Shown here: positions 10,872 to 21,898 of the stretch, piece by piece | Position numbering within the stretch: position 1 is the first letter of the stretch | Layout: each line of letters begins with the position of its first letter | Origin: Locusta migratoria | Lineage: Eukaryota > Arthropoda > Insecta > Orthoptera > Acrididae | Reading direction: 5' to 3' | Assembly (NCBI GenBank): GCA_026315105.1 | Contig: CM048745.1 | Location: forward strand, 784,591,390-784,655,389 | DNA: 64,000 nt | Notes under the pieces: model-generated | The model's input: the letters and a program-made list of their open reading frames with translations, nothing else | What the model was told of the DNA's origin: nothing | Database searches by the model: none | Position numbers and translations under genes: made by a program

Positions 10872-10902
10872 CCCATTCTTAAAACTTTCCAATCACACTT
10901 CC
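10872..10902 (-). repeat. mariner right terminal inverted repeat
   Basis: This is the partner of 7,396-7,426, with 26 of 31 positions matching on the opposite strand. Confidence 0.85.
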
Positions 10903-10904
10903 CA

Positions 10905-11985
10905 TTTCAGTAGATTACCTAACCATAGCAGAAGTTACAATTTTATCCAGGTATATTACGACAGCAAGAAAAGAAATTGAAATTCCTAGAAAAGTTGCGG
11001 AGAAAGCAGGACAAAAATATGAATCAAAATTGCGGAGTATATGACATGCAACAAACAAAAACCACAATTTAGGAAGGCGAAATATGGAAAATACAAGGCC
11101 TTTATCAAGTTAAATACTTGGGGAAAACCATAGAATAAAACGGTCTTTAAAAAGCTGCAATCAAACTTCGCTATCAAACTAAAATTGTTGAAGAATTTAC
11201 AAAAAAAAGTATGACTACAAATATCATTCGAGAACGAACTAACACTAAAGTTTTTTAACACGAAATATGGAAAATTAACAAGGGTTTCTTTTTAATACTT
11301 GTTGGAAATAATAAAAGAAAACTGCCTAAAAAAAGCTTCAAACAAAGTTAGATATCAAAATAGCAGCTGCATTCAGAATAACACAAAGTAAATACCAAAA
11401 AAACTTTCTAAATTCACCACTGTAATCAAACCTGAGTGTCTTTATTCAGCAGGTACTTTAATTTTAAATAGACAGAGAGATACTGAAGAAATCCAAAAGA
11501 AAGAAAGCAAGAAAGCTTATTAGCGAAATATTATTGCCCAAAATTACTGATAGAGAAACTTATAAACTAAGAAGTAATAAGAAAACAGTAGAATATATAG
11601 ACATAAATGGTGATAAGAGAAAACGAAGACTTAAATTTCGTCGACACTTTAAAAGATTGGTAGCCACTAGCGTGACAAAACGAACAGTGGGATTGTACGA
11701 AAACAGAAGTAAGACCAACACTGAGCCAGTTAATTGGATCGCTGCGATTAAGGATCATCTTAAACTAGCCGGTAAAGCTCAGGCAGACGTTCCAGATAGG
11801 AAAACACCCAGACTAAAGAAATTTGATTGGAAAGTGATCAGAGGGAAATTAGAACCCGGTGGTTGGAATGTTGTGGTGTGATGAAAGAAAGAGACAAAAT
11901 TGGGAACAAATGCAGGTTAATTATCAGAAGTGAGTGACCTTGTCGTGGTCATATTGTGTCCATACGTGAATAATAATAAAATATT
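10905..11985 (+). pseudogene. LINE fragment, downstream part (RT end and C-terminal domain)
   Basis: This continues the element begun at 7,243. The RT end TARKEIEIPRKVAEKAG is followed by broken frames with TVIKPECLYSAGTLILNRQ (about 11,420-11,480). An open 115-residue stretch at 11,534-11,881 includes DKRKRRLKFRRHFKRL and NTEPVNWIAAIKDHLKLAGK. Such basic C-terminal regions follow the RT in many insect LINEs. I recognise the type but cannot assign the clade. A short 3' tail ends near 11,985 with AATAATAATAAAATATTAAAC. Confidence 0.7.
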
Positions 11986-12600
11986 AAACTATCATTCCTC
12001 GTTTCATTTCCGTATTATCTTATATGACTTTTAAAAGTATTTTTATTCTGCAGACGGCACGTTACCTGCCATAAGGTTGCCCAGTAACTGCTGAGGTTCA
12101 GTCAGTCTTTTGAGCCTCCTTTAAGTCAGCCTATGGGAGCTCCTTCGGCAGGAAGAGGCGAGGAGAATCATAGCTAGTGACACGCTTGTTTGCGCTGGTT
12201 AGCTACCAGCTCCAGTGCTCTGCTCGTACTCTGACGGAAACGCACGAATTGGCCCGATTGCAAAACAATAAGGCAACTTCCCGCACCTCATCTCGGGCAC
12301 ACGCAAAACCTTCCTGAAGTCAAAATTCGGACGTCTCAGCTATTTTCGGTACATTGAAGATATCATAAACACATCAGTTTGGTAATTTTCTTTTAGTAAA
12401 TGGTAAGTTGGCCCATCAGCTGTTAAAATCTTCAAAATATCCTAAGATGTATAATAATACTCTATTTATTCACAAATCCTTCGAATGACCGTGGTTAATG
12501 ACGCTACATTGTAGAGTTCGCGTCCAGCTACAAGCACAGATTCCCCCCCCCCCCCCGCCCCCCCCCCCCACACACAAATATTCATGTTTACAGGAGATTG
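11986..12600. other. intergenic with a C-tract
   Basis: No gene is recognised. 12,543-12,569 is C14-G-C12 followed by (CA)n. The minus strand of this tract is G-rich and could fold as a quadruplex. The 61-codon reverse ORF across it is low-complexity and not a gene. Confidence 0.5.
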
Positions 12601-12796
12601 CCGGCCACGGTGGCCGAGGGGACTGAGGCGCTCCAGTCACGGTCTGCGCGGCCACTACGGTCGGCGGTTCGAATCCCCCTCGGGCATGGATATTTGAGCC
12701 GTCATTCGTATTAGTTAGTTCATAAGTAGTTTGTAAGTTTAGGGACTTATGGCACCGTAGTTAAGTCCCATAAGCTATACAAACATTCGAACATTT
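12601..12796 (+). mobile_element. tRNA-derived SINE, family I
   Basis: Full-length copy with A box (GTGGCCGAGGGGACTGAGGC), B box (GGTTCGAATCCCCC) and tail CAAACATTCGAACATTT. Target duplications are too eroded to define (AGGAGAT before, AGAAGAT after). Confidence 0.88.
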
Positions 12797-13037
12797 AGAA
12801 GATATTCTGCAACCAGCAATGACTTTTACATTATCACTTGCGACATATATTTCTCCGCTTTTTGCGAAAACGTGGCGATTTGGTGGGTGTATTCTTCGGT
12901 ATCACAAATATTCGTCTTTTATGGAAGTGGTGGGGAGAGAAACCTTTGAGCATACGTATGGTAGGGTGCGGGTGCATCTCACAGTGGCCTAAAAAACCTA
13001 TGGTATCAAACTGCTACACCGGCCAAAACAATTAGGG

Positions 13038-13169
13038 GGCCGGCTGAGGTGGCCGAGAGGACTGCGGCGCGTCAGTCACGGTCTGCGCGGCCACTACGGT
13101 CGGGGTTTCAAATCCCCTCTCGGGCATGGATATTTGTGCCGTCCTTAGTATTAGCTAGTTCATAAGTAG
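13038..13169 (+). mobile_element. SINE family I, 5' two-thirds only
   Basis: Head, A box, B-box-like GGGTTTCAAATCCCC and body up to CATAAGTAG are present. The sequence then changes at 13,170 into the LTR that follows. The SINE normally continues TTTGTAAGTTTAGG, so the junction shares TGTAAG with the LTR start. The missing third is not found after the 3' LTR at 24.6 kb. Confidence 0.85.
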
Positions 13170-13379
13170 TGTAAGGTAACCCTTAAGGTAAGCCTTACAT
13201 TATAACGAGGAATGAGCTTCATTTTGAAGGTATTATTCGTTTGAACCTGTTTATAGTGAATATGTAGTAATTAACTTCTTATGTGACTTAATTAATTATC
13301 GTGATGCACAATATATGTACGTAACTTAACTGAGAACATTTTCTGTCATTTATTTATTTATTTATTTATTTATTTATTA
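13170..13379 (+). repeat. 5' LTR, part 1
   Basis: This matches 22,988-23,180 closely, apart from a 6-base difference near the start and the (TTTA)n tract at 13,347-13,378. It is interrupted by the RTE LINE that begins near 13,380. Confidence 0.88.
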
Positions 13380-13591
13380 TCCCCCATGAACCACAGACAT
13401 TGCCGAGGTGGGATGTCTTGCGTGCCTCAACGATGCAGATAGCCGTACCGTAGGTGCAACCACAGCGGAGGGGTATCCGTGGAAAGGCCAGACAAACGTG
13501 TGGTTCCTGAAGAGGGGCAGCAGCCTGTTCAGTAGTTACAGGGGCAACAGTCTGGATGATTGACTGAGCTGGCCTTGTAACATCAGCTAAT

Positions 13592-15268
13592 GTGGCTTTG
13601 CCACACAGCTACTGCGAACGGCTGAAAGCAAGGGGAAACTACAGCCGTTACCTTTCCCGAGGACATGCAGCTCTACTGTATGAACATATGATGATGGCAT
13701 CCTCTCGGGTAAAATATTCCGGAGGTAAAATAGTCCCCCATTCGGATCTCCGGGCGGGGACTACTCAGGAGGATGTTGTCATCAGGAAAGACAATACTGG
13801 CATTCTACGGATCGGAGCGTGGAATGTTAGATCCCTTAATCGGGTAGGAAAATTAGAAAATTTAACAAGGGAAATGGATAGGTTGAAGTAAGATATAGTG
13901 GGGATTAGTGAAATTCGGTGGCAGGATGAACAGGATTTCTGGTCAGGTGAGTACAGGATTATAAATACAAAATAATTTGGGGGTATCACAGGAGTAGGAC
14001 TGATAATGAATAAGAAAATAGGAATGCGGGTAAACTACTATGAGCAGCACAGTGATCGCATTATCATTGTGAAGATAGATACGAAGCCAACACCGACAAC
14101 AGTAGTACAGGTTTATATCCCAACTAGCTTTGCCGATGATGAGGAAATCGAAGAAATATATGAGGAGCTAAAGGAAATTATTCAGACAGTTAAGGGAGAG
14201 GAAAACTTAATTGTGATGGGAGACTGGAATTCGGTAGTAGGAAAAGGAAGAGAAGGAAAAATAGTAGGTGAATATGGACTGGGTAGGAGGAATGAATGAT
14301 GAAGTCGCCTGGTAGAATTTTGCACGGAACATGATTTAATCATAACAAACACCTGGTTTAAGAATCACAAAAGAAGGTTGTATACATGGAAGAGACCAGG
14401 AGACTCCGGAAGGTATCAGATAGATTTTATAATGATAAGACATAGATTCCAGAACCAGGTTATAAACTGCAAGACGTACCCAGGGGCAGATATAGATTCT
14501 GACCATAACTTGTTAGTCATGAACTGTAGGCTGAAACTGAAAAAATTGCAGAAAGGTAGGAAAATAAGGAAATGGGACTTAGATAAATTGAAGGAAAGTG
14601 AAGTTCTGGAGAATTTCAGAGGGAGATTTAGGCAACAATTGACAGAAACAGGGGGAAATAAAACAGTAGAAGAGGAATGGGTAGCATTGAGAGATGAAAT
14701 AGTGAAGGCAGCAGAGGACAAAATAGGTAGAAAGGCAAGACCTACAAAAAATCCTTGGATATCACAGGAAATACTATATTTAATTGATGAAAGGAGAAAA
14801 TATAAAAATGTAGTAAATGAAACAGGCAAAATGGAGTACAGACGATTAAAAAATGAGATTGACAGGAAATGCAAAATGGCTAAGCAGGAGTGGCTAGAAG
14901 CCAAATGCAAATCTGTAGAAGAATGTATAAGAAGGGGAAAAGTAGATACCGCCTACAGGAAAATAAAAGAGACATTTGGGGACAAGAAAAGCAACTCTAC
15001 GAATATCAAGAACTCAGATGGGAAGCCGGTTCTTAGCAAAGAAGGGAAAGCTGAAAGGTGGAAAGAGTACATAGAGCAGCTCTACAAAGGAAATGAACTT
15101 ACAGAAAATGTGGTAGGAAGGGAAGAGGACGTAGATCAAGATGAAATAGGAGATGCTATACTGAGAGATGAATTTGACAGAGCCTTGAAAGAACTAGATC
15201 GGAACAAGGCCCCAGGAGTAGATGACATACCCTCAGAGCTACTAACGTCTCTGGGAGAGCAGCCATGA
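13592..15268 (+). pseudogene. RTE LINE endonuclease and linker
   Basis: One frame carries the apurinic-like endonuclease: GAWNVRSLNRVGKLENL at about 13,817, IVGISEIRWQDEQDFWS, LIVMGDWNSVVGKGREGKIV at about 14,208-14,267, RLYTWKRPGDSGRYQIDF at about 14,376, and PGADIDSDHNLLV with the catalytic DH pair at about 14,480-14,520. The lysine-rich linker to the RT follows and ends RNKAPGVDDIPSELL. The enzyme would nick target DNA for target-primed reverse transcription. The frame is broken by in-frame stops at 13,889, 13,973 and 14,297. A frameshift near 15,255 separates it from the RT. About 300 uninterrupted codons remain at 14,378-15,268. Confidence 0.9.
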
Positions 15269-16638
15269 CAAGACTATTTGAACTGGTGTGTAGGATTTAT
15301 GAGACAGGCGAAATACCCTCAGACTTTAAGAAAAATGTAATAATCCCCATTCCAAAGAAATCAGGCGCAGACAGGTGTGAAAATTACAGAACCATCAGTT
15401 TGATAAGTCATGGATGCAAAATTTTAACACGAATTATCTACAGGAGAATGAAAAAGCTGGTAGAAGCTGACCTTGGGGAAGATCAGTTTGGATTCAGGAG
15501 GACCATAGGAACCCGGGAGGCAATACTCACTTTACCTCTTATCTTAGAAGATAGATTAAGGAAAGGCAAAACTACATTTTTAGCTTTTGTAGATTTGACA
15601 ATGTTGACTGGAATACACTCTTTCACATTCTGAAGTCAGCAGGGGTAAAATATAGGGAAAGGAGAGTTATTTATAACTTGTACAAAAGCCAGACCGCAGT
15701 TATTAGACTCGAAGAGCATGAAAGGGAAGCATCAGTTGGGAAGGGAGTAAGACAGGGTTGTAGCCTTTCTCCGATGTTATTCAATTTGTACATCGAGCAG
15801 GCGGTGAAGGAAAGCAAGGAAAAATTTGGAATAGGGATTAAAGTACAGGGGGAAGAAATAAAAACATTGCGTTTTGCTGATGACATTGTAATTCTGTCAG
15901 AGACAGCAAAGGACCTGGAAGAGCAGTTGAATTGAATGGACAGAGTGTTGAAGAGGGCATATAAAATGAACATTAACAAGAGCAAAACAAAAATAATGGA
16001 ATGCGGTCTTAGAAAATCGGGCGATGCTGAAGGAATTATATTAGGTAACGAAACAATGAAGGTGGTAGATGAGTTTTGTTACTTGGGCAGTAAAATAACA
16101 TGTGATGGTCGCAGTACAGAGGATATAAAATGCAGAATGGCAATGGGAAGAAAACCATTTTTTAAAAAGACAAAATTTGGTAACATCGAATATTAATTTA
16201 AGTGTAAGGAAGTCTTTTCTGAAGGCATTTGTGTGGAGAGTTGCCTCGTACGGGAGTGAAACATGGACGATAAGCAGTGCGGACAGGAAGAGAATAGAGG
16301 CTTTTGAAATGTGGTGTTACAGAAGAATGCTGAAGATTAGGTGGGTAGATCGCATAACCAATGAAGAAGTACTGAACAGAATTGGTGAGAAAAGGAATTT
16401 TTGGCATACCCTGGCTAAAAGAAGGGATCGCTTGGTAGGAAACATTCTTAGACATCGGGGAATCGTAAATTTAGCATTGGAGGGAAATGTGTGGGGGAAA
16501 AATCGCAGAGAGAGACCAAGAGACGCGTATAGTAAGCAGATTCAAGTGGATGTGGGTTGCCGTTCTTATGAGGAGATGAAAAGGCTTGCTCAGGAGAGAG
16601 TAGGGTGGAGAGCTGCATCAAACCAGTCTCCGGACTGA
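15265..16638 (+). pseudogene. RTE LINE reverse transcriptase and C-terminal domain
   Basis: RT blocks appear in order: VIIPIPKKSGADRCENYRTI (15,338-15,397), LGEDQFGFRRTIGTREAI (about 15,475), LAFVDL (about 15,582), GVRQGCSLSPMLFNLYIEQA (15,745-15,804) and the catalytic RFADDIVILSE (about 15,871-15,903). The C-terminal part reads FCYLGSKITCDGRSTEDIKC (about 16,073) and WTISSADRKRIEAFEMWCYR, and ends DVGCRSYEEMKRLAQERVGW before the stop at 16,636. Lesions are a ~12-base loss with frameshift at about 15,597, an in-frame TGA at 15,933 and a frameshift near 16,165. The catalytic Asp pair is intact but the protein is not. Confidence 0.9.
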
Positions 16639-16657
16639 AGACCATAACAACAACAAC

Positions 16658-18073
16658 ATTGTAATTATTTATGTATAAATTATTTTATTTTATTTGTACT
16701 TTGTATGTTTTCTAGATGACTGTCATTACTTGTTATGTTTAATTTATCATTGGAAATATTTCTCTGTGAACAGTTATCGATATGGCTCCTCAGGTCAGAG
16801 ACTCTATGGTATAGCAGCGCTCCCCTGTGGTAGAGCAGGCAAGCAGCAGTATCGGCCGCCCCGTGACGTAGATCAGACGTTCGTACGCGGTCCGTGGAGT
16901 GCTCAAACAATATAAGTAATAAAGTTAAAACAAAGTGAAAGTTATAATTTGTTATAAGTGCAACGATATGAAAGTTTATGTGAAACCAGTGAACGTAAGT
17001 GAAGTAAGAATTGATGTCAATGAAACATTTATTCGTTCGTTCTGCTGAGGCAGAAATTCGTTACGTGTTCGGTAACCGTCCCAGACGTCCGAAACGTGGT
17101 AGCGTCATCGCGGACGCTAACGGTCGCGATTAATTACGCGATTCGCGAAGCATCACGGCGAACTGCTAGCAAGCTGGCAAATAAGGAGCCACTATCAAAA
17201 TGATATCTGTATGAATTATTGTATCATTTATATGACTGTAGAGTACCACGTCGCTGGACTGATAAATAAGATAAGTTAAATGCTATAGGTTGTAATTTAC
17301 TGTGAATGCATGTTTAAGTTTTGTTTAGATACAGTAACATTAGACAGTACAATTTTACAATCAAGTGAGTGTCATTAATTGTTAGAGACAATTTTGCTAA
17401 AATTGATGGTAGAAGATAACAGACAGTTGAATTAATGAATAATTTTTCTATTTCGATTTACACTGAGTTCAACAATAATAGCCACCGCCACATCTATCCT
17501 ATAAAGAACCAAACTCGTACAATTGCCGTATGCATAGCATCAATTAAGACTGATTTACTTAAATTTCCTATTTTCTTGAGTGAATTAATTTTTATTGGAT
17601 ACTTACTATAGTGGTTGGACTGCACCCACTTGCCAATCACTTGATATTAAAAATCCTACTATTCATGATTTTCTAAATTATCATTACCATTACCATTACC
17701 AGAGTCGTACGCATTAGACAGACGGAGTAAGTTAATTTCTGCTTTCTGTGTGTGTACAGTCTCTGTAGGAGATTTTGTAAGGAAAGGAAAGGTGAGTGAT
17801 CTTTTGAATAGTTTGTGAGATAGGGCCATAGTATTTGTTAATTACACTAATTGTCTTGCTAAATATTTTCAAAATTTAACTACACCACTTGCATTAGTCA
17901 TGAGTTTAACGTAACCAACCACGAAATTAAGGTCAGGTTGCTCAAATATCACAACAACAGCCACCACAGTTAATAACACGTAAAACAAAAATTTTTTTTT
18001 TACCTCCACTCACACTTTTCTTCAATAAAATAAACACCTTTCAGCCAATAAACAAATATTTTCTTTCCTTACA
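16658..18073 (+). repeat. 5' LTR, part 2
   Basis: LTR sequence resumes after the RTE and aligns with about 23,198-24,581. I count roughly 20 differences by eye over ~1.37 kb. It holds an (ATTACC)3 run near 17,684, the CAATATAAGTAATAAAG stretch at about 16,907 as a possible promoter/polyadenylation zone, and the end CTTTCCTTACA. Promoter elements are not identified with confidence. Confidence 0.88.
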
Positions 18074-18075
18074 AA

Positions 18076-18089
18076 TGGTGACCCTTGCC
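18076..18089 (+). other. candidate primer-binding site
   Basis: TGGTGACCCTTGCC starts three bases after the 5' LTR end. Position and the leading TGG fit a tRNA-primed site. Which tRNA would pair is not determined. Confidence 0.4.
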
Positions 18090-18315
18090 TAGGATAGACT
18101 GTGGGCGGAAAATTATCGTTGAACTCAGTACTTACCTAACAATACTAATTAATTGTATAATTTAGTATTGCAAAAATCTGTATATTGTGCTGTATATTAC
18201 TATCTGATTGGCACTGCGCCGCAAAACTTTTAAACATCTTTATTTTTGCATTGAAAATTGTATTTTAGGAATTTTAAAATTGTTAGTCGTAATTGTGACG
18301 TAACAGTCAGTTAGT

Positions 18316-19227
18316 ATGATCACGCGACAAGCAGTAGCCCGCGCAGCCAAACAATCGATCTCAAGGTCAACTGAAACAATAAATGACGCGAATAGAATTT
18401 CAAATCCAGCATCTACCTCAGATTTTGCAATTACTGATAACGACATGTCATTGACAGGAGTAGATAGTAGAAGATCGCGAGATTCAATTGATCAGAGATT
18501 AGCAATGAATGTGGGTCATCATCAGAATCTTATTGCAACAGAGCAGGAAATATGCAATGATATGACAGATGCGCAAATTGACGTTAATGAACCGACTATG
18601 AAGGAAGGAAACGAAGAATCGCAGAAAGGAAATAGAGCTGAGAAAGATATGGTAGATGTACTTTTAAAAGCAATACAGGGACAGGAGCGAAAAACAGAGG
18701 AATTATTTCAAGAGCAGAAACAGGAAACGTCAAAATTAATGCAGGAATCGAAAGAAAGACGGGAGGGATAAAAACAGGAATTATTTCAAGAACAGAAACA
18801 GAAAACGTCAAAATTAATGCAGGAATCGGAACAAAAAATGCAGGAATTATTTCAAGAGCAAAAGCAGGAAACGTCTAAATTAATACAAAATGTTCTGCGA
18901 GAAGAAATCAAAGAAGGTGAAAAGCGTATTGAGGAAAGGATAGACCGCGAACTCCGAGAACATAGGCAAAAATGTGACGAAGCTATTCTTGAAAGCGTAC
19001 AGTCATTAGAAGAATCATTTAATGACAAAATGCAAAAACTGAATTCTGGAATTGATGAAAGGATAAAAGTAGTTAAAAACGAAACCGACTTAATTAAAAC
19101 GGCCTTTGCCAATGAAAAGACGAGATGCGCCAAGGACACGAAAACAATACAGAACCAACTGAAAACTACGAATGAGAAATTAACTGAGCATGATGACGAA
19201 AAAAAAATGCGTTGCATCAGACGTTAA
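18316..19227 (+). pseudogene. gag N-terminal part, coiled coil with triplicated unit
   Basis: The ORF starts MITRQAVARAAKQSISRSTE (ATG 18,316), runs to a TAA at 18,769, and continues in the same direction from about 18,772 to 19,227. It is strongly charged and helical, with heptad-like Leu, Lys and Glu. A unit reading ELFQEQKQETSKLMQES occurs three times, with starts 78 and 66 bases apart at about 18,699, 18,777 and 18,843. Such N-terminal coiled coils are found in gag of some insect gypsy-type elements and would drive capsid assembly. One in-frame stop plus a frame change near 19,200 break it. No zinc knuckle is seen. Confidence 0.6.
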
Positions 19228-19255
19228 ACGAACAACATGAGCGCATAGAAGACAT

Positions 19256-19457
19256 TTCATAATCAAATGTTTGTCAAGCTTATGGGACTTAACTACGGGG
19301 TCATCAGTCCCTAAACTTACAAACTACTTATGAACTACTTACGAAATAGGACGGCACAAATATCCATGCCCGAGGGGTGATTCGAACCCCCGACCGTAGT
19401 GGCCGTGCTGACCGTGACTGGAGCGCCTCAGTCACCTCGACCACCGCGGCCGGCCGA
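19256..19457 (-). mobile_element. tRNA-derived SINE, family I, inside gag
   Basis: Full-length reverse copy with head CGGCCGGCCGCGGTGG on the minus strand and B box on the plus strand as GGTGATTCGAACCCCC. Flanks ATAGAAGACAT (19,245-19,255) and ATAGAAGAGAT (19,458-19,468) are a target duplication with one mismatch. It splits the gag reading between the coiled coil and the capsid-like part. Confidence 0.9.
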
Positions 19458-20740
19458 ATAGAAGAGATAGTACAAAGGCAGAGTACATTATCGCGCACAT
19501 TAAGTATTGGACAACAACCACCACCGGCGCGAAGTGATGAAGCGATACCGTCAGGCTCCGATATGGAGGTAGAAGATAATTGTCACCCATTAATCAGACA
19601 GGATAAATGTAGAAGCTTTGATCTAGGCTCAGAAAGGACGGTCCGACAGCTTCCACACGTAAATGTATGTGCCGAACCGGACTCAGTGTATGCGAAACCG
19701 GCGTCATACAATAACGACCGAAATACGTATCAACGTGACAAAGAAACAACAACAAACAATATGAGCAGTAAATAAAAACCCACCGACGTTCAATCCAAAA
19801 GGTAGGCTGCATATAAAAGACTTTTTACAGACAATTGAGCGTATGTTTCCTCCAGAGTGGAATGATGACATGCGCTGTGATTATGTCATAAGTAATGTTC
19901 ATGCGGACGTACAACCAGAGTTTATTGAAATGTATAATGAAAGCAGAAATTATCGACGGTTCAGATATGTAGTACTGAAGAAATATTGGTCTGATGCGAA
20001 GCAAGAAAAAGTAATTAGAGAAATTTATGAAGCCTCATTGTACAAATTTAGCAAATTTAAAAAAAAAGGCGGAATACTTCAAACATTACTGGTACAAGAA
20101 TAAACATCTAGACAGCCCCGTTAACGAAGCCAGCTATCTTAAGATAATGAGAGCAAGGCTGCCTAGATGGATGAAGCAACATTTAGTTTGCACACGAGTG
20201 ACAACAGTCGACCAAATGATCGAGATATTAGAAGAATTTGATAAACAGCAAGAGAGAGACGTGGATCACAGCGCATGGGACCAGGAGAGAGAAACTAATA
20301 ATGAAGAAAGGAACGGAACAAGAAGCAGTTATCGAACAGAAAACTGCAATGACAATAATGAGAGACCACGTGATTCGCGAAATGAGACCGAAGAAGTGAA
20401 AGAAGAGACAATCGTCAGCAAAGCAATTATGATAGCAGACAATTACATGATGATAGAAAAAGCTTTAATCCTAGAGAAAACAATGACTATCGGAACAGAA
20501 AACTAGAAGAAAAGGAGTGGGAGAAGACCGGCGCCAAACCGAAGAACAATTACGACCTGCGCGGAGACCATCCAAGCAGTAGCGGAAGGTTTCAAAGAAG
20601 ATACGACAATCGTGAAGGAAGTCCAAATGATGAAAAATCAGTGACACGAGACAGTCAAGTTTGTGCAATAGAAACGCACACAATGACTGAAGGCGCTATC
20701 GCAAATCAAAATTGTTAAAATTCCGACGTGACTTCAGAAA
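19458..20740 (+). pseudogene. gag middle and C-terminal part
   Basis: After the SINE the reading continues with a polar linker. A capsid-like segment then follows: RMFPPEWNDDMRCDYVISNV at about 19,840, YRRFRYVVLKKYWSDAKQEK, and, after a one-base frameshift near 20,085 in an A-run, YLKIMRARLPRWMKQHLVC (about 20,134). This helical order (WxD...F...YW, then LP...) resembles retrotransposon capsid domains. The C-terminal half is very rich in Arg, Asn and Glu (about 20,240-20,740), likely nucleic-acid binding, without a CCHC knuckle. Further frame changes occur near 20,470. Function is inferred from position and composition. Confidence 0.55.
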
Positions 20741-20953
20741 ATGACAGGTCAAAACAGTTAAACTAAATGAGCAGCTCACTGCACCCAGATGTGTGGCTGC
20801 GATAATGCATATAGGGGTAAACAATACTGAAGCTGTCCCGCAAATAACTGAGACAGAAGTAATAGGAGACGAATATGAAGTGAAAAAGAACGATTTTGGC
20901 TACAGGAAGAATACAAGGATTTAATTAATAATGTAGGAAACTTAAACAGCCAC

Positions 20954-21397
20954 GTGAAGCAAGTTAATTATTCCAGAAACAAGCAAATGAATAATCTCAA
21001 GAAAACCAGAAAGGAAGCTGTTGAATGTTGTCCAAAATTAAGCATTCTAGTAGAGCAGAAAAGGTATGAAGCGCTACTAGACACAGGATCGATGATTTCC
21101 GTCGTGACGAGAAAATTGTTTTTAGATTTCAAGAAACAAGTACATCAAATTAAAGAGATAAAATCCGGAGGATTAAAAGTATTTGGAGCATTTTCTGACC
21201 GACATTTGGAAACACACTCGAGAATAATCTTGTCATTCAAAATGAATGAACTTGACCACCTATTACACCATGAATTTAAAGTCGTGGAGGGCGTCAACAT
21301 ACTCTTTATAATTGGATCTGATTGGCTGCGGCAGCAGAAAGGTGTTGTTGATATCAGGAATAATCAACTAATATTTGAAGATGAAGGAAAAGAGTAA
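20954..21397 (+). pseudogene. retroviral-type aspartic protease
   Basis: The ORF contains the active-site motif LLDTGSMISVVTRKLF at about 21,075-21,120, a flap-like glycine region (SGGLKVFGAFSD) and the C-terminal FIIGSDWLRQQKGVVDI with the usual (I/L)(I/L)GxD motif. The enzyme would cleave the gag polyprotein as a dimer during particle maturation. The reading ends at a TAA (21,395) but is open again in the same frame from 21,398, so this stop may be a lesion. No RT follows in any frame, although in complete elements RT comes next. Confidence 0.75.
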
Positions 21398-21898
21398 ACG
21401 ACTGAGCTACTCACACAAGAGAAACTTAAATTTGGCACATTCAACATTAAATGCGTTGAGATGCCAGAACGAAAAATTTTAATGAGAACGTCCTGGGGAC
21501 AGAGAGATACAAGTAAACGGTTTGAGTGGAAGAAGACGAACCCCGTGGAGGATTGCGAAGAGCGACAACTGATTAATAAGAAATGTATTTTAGAAGTGGC
21601 GAGAGAAGACTCGCAAAAACAAGACTGGGTTAGGACCATGAAGAAGGAAGAAGAAAACCCGATACAGACAATAGCCAACGAAAATGTACAAAATAGTCAC
21701 GAAAATACTCATGAACCGTTATGGTCAAGCGAAAAATGTCACATCGTGAAAGACGGCACTGCAGAATTAAACGAGCGCATTAGCCAGGCGAATGTCGCAC
21801 TAACTAGAGAGAATGAATTTATTGACCCATCAGAAGATGAAGACGAAGAAGAGAATGATAGTGAAGAATCACTTGATACTGACTGCCGACTCAGATGA
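21398..21898 (+). pseudogene. acidic region after the protease, unknown
   Basis: Same frame as the protease, from MPERKILMRTSWGQRDTSKR (21,461) to an acidic end (SEDEDEEENDSEESLDTD). It shows no RT, RNase H or integrase motif and I do not recognise it. It could be the remnant of a protease-RT spacer or an element-specific protein. After 21,898 the frame breaks into short pieces. Confidence 0.4.

Larger units (their letters stand above)
7396..10902 (+). mobile_element. mariner element, split by later insertions
   Basis: A mariner DNA transposon is recognisable from its terminal inverted repeats and a broken transposase. The left end starts CGAGGTGTGAATGGAAAG. The right end, read on the other strand, starts GGAAGTGTGATTGGAAAG, and 26 of 31 end bases agree. 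A TA precedes the left end at 7,394-7,395, as expected for mariner, but the right flank now reads CA. The element holds an RTE LINE at about 7,803-9,991 and a SINE at 10,102-10,300, so only about 1.1 kb of the 3.5 kb is mariner. Confidence 0.88.
13380..16657 (+). mobile_element. RTE-type LINE, near full length (copy C)
   Basis: This is the most complete RTE copy here. It has a roughly 0.4-kb 5' untranslated region (from CCCCATGAACCACAGACATT), endonuclease, linker, reverse transcriptase, C-terminal domain and a (CAA)n tail at 16,645-16,657. It sits inside the 5' LTR of the surrounding element: LTR sequence stops at about 13,379 and resumes at about 16,658. The same 5' start is seen in the reverse copy ending at about 36,648, which supports this as the true element start. 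Confidence 0.9.

Noticed and set aside
14416..14910. 164-codon reverse ORF
   Set aside because: It is antisense to the well-supported RTE linker and shows no domain.
18852..19217. 121-codon reverse ORF
   Set aside because: It is antisense to the coiled-coil gag, and Ser/Leu-rich because the sense strand is Glu/Lys-rich.
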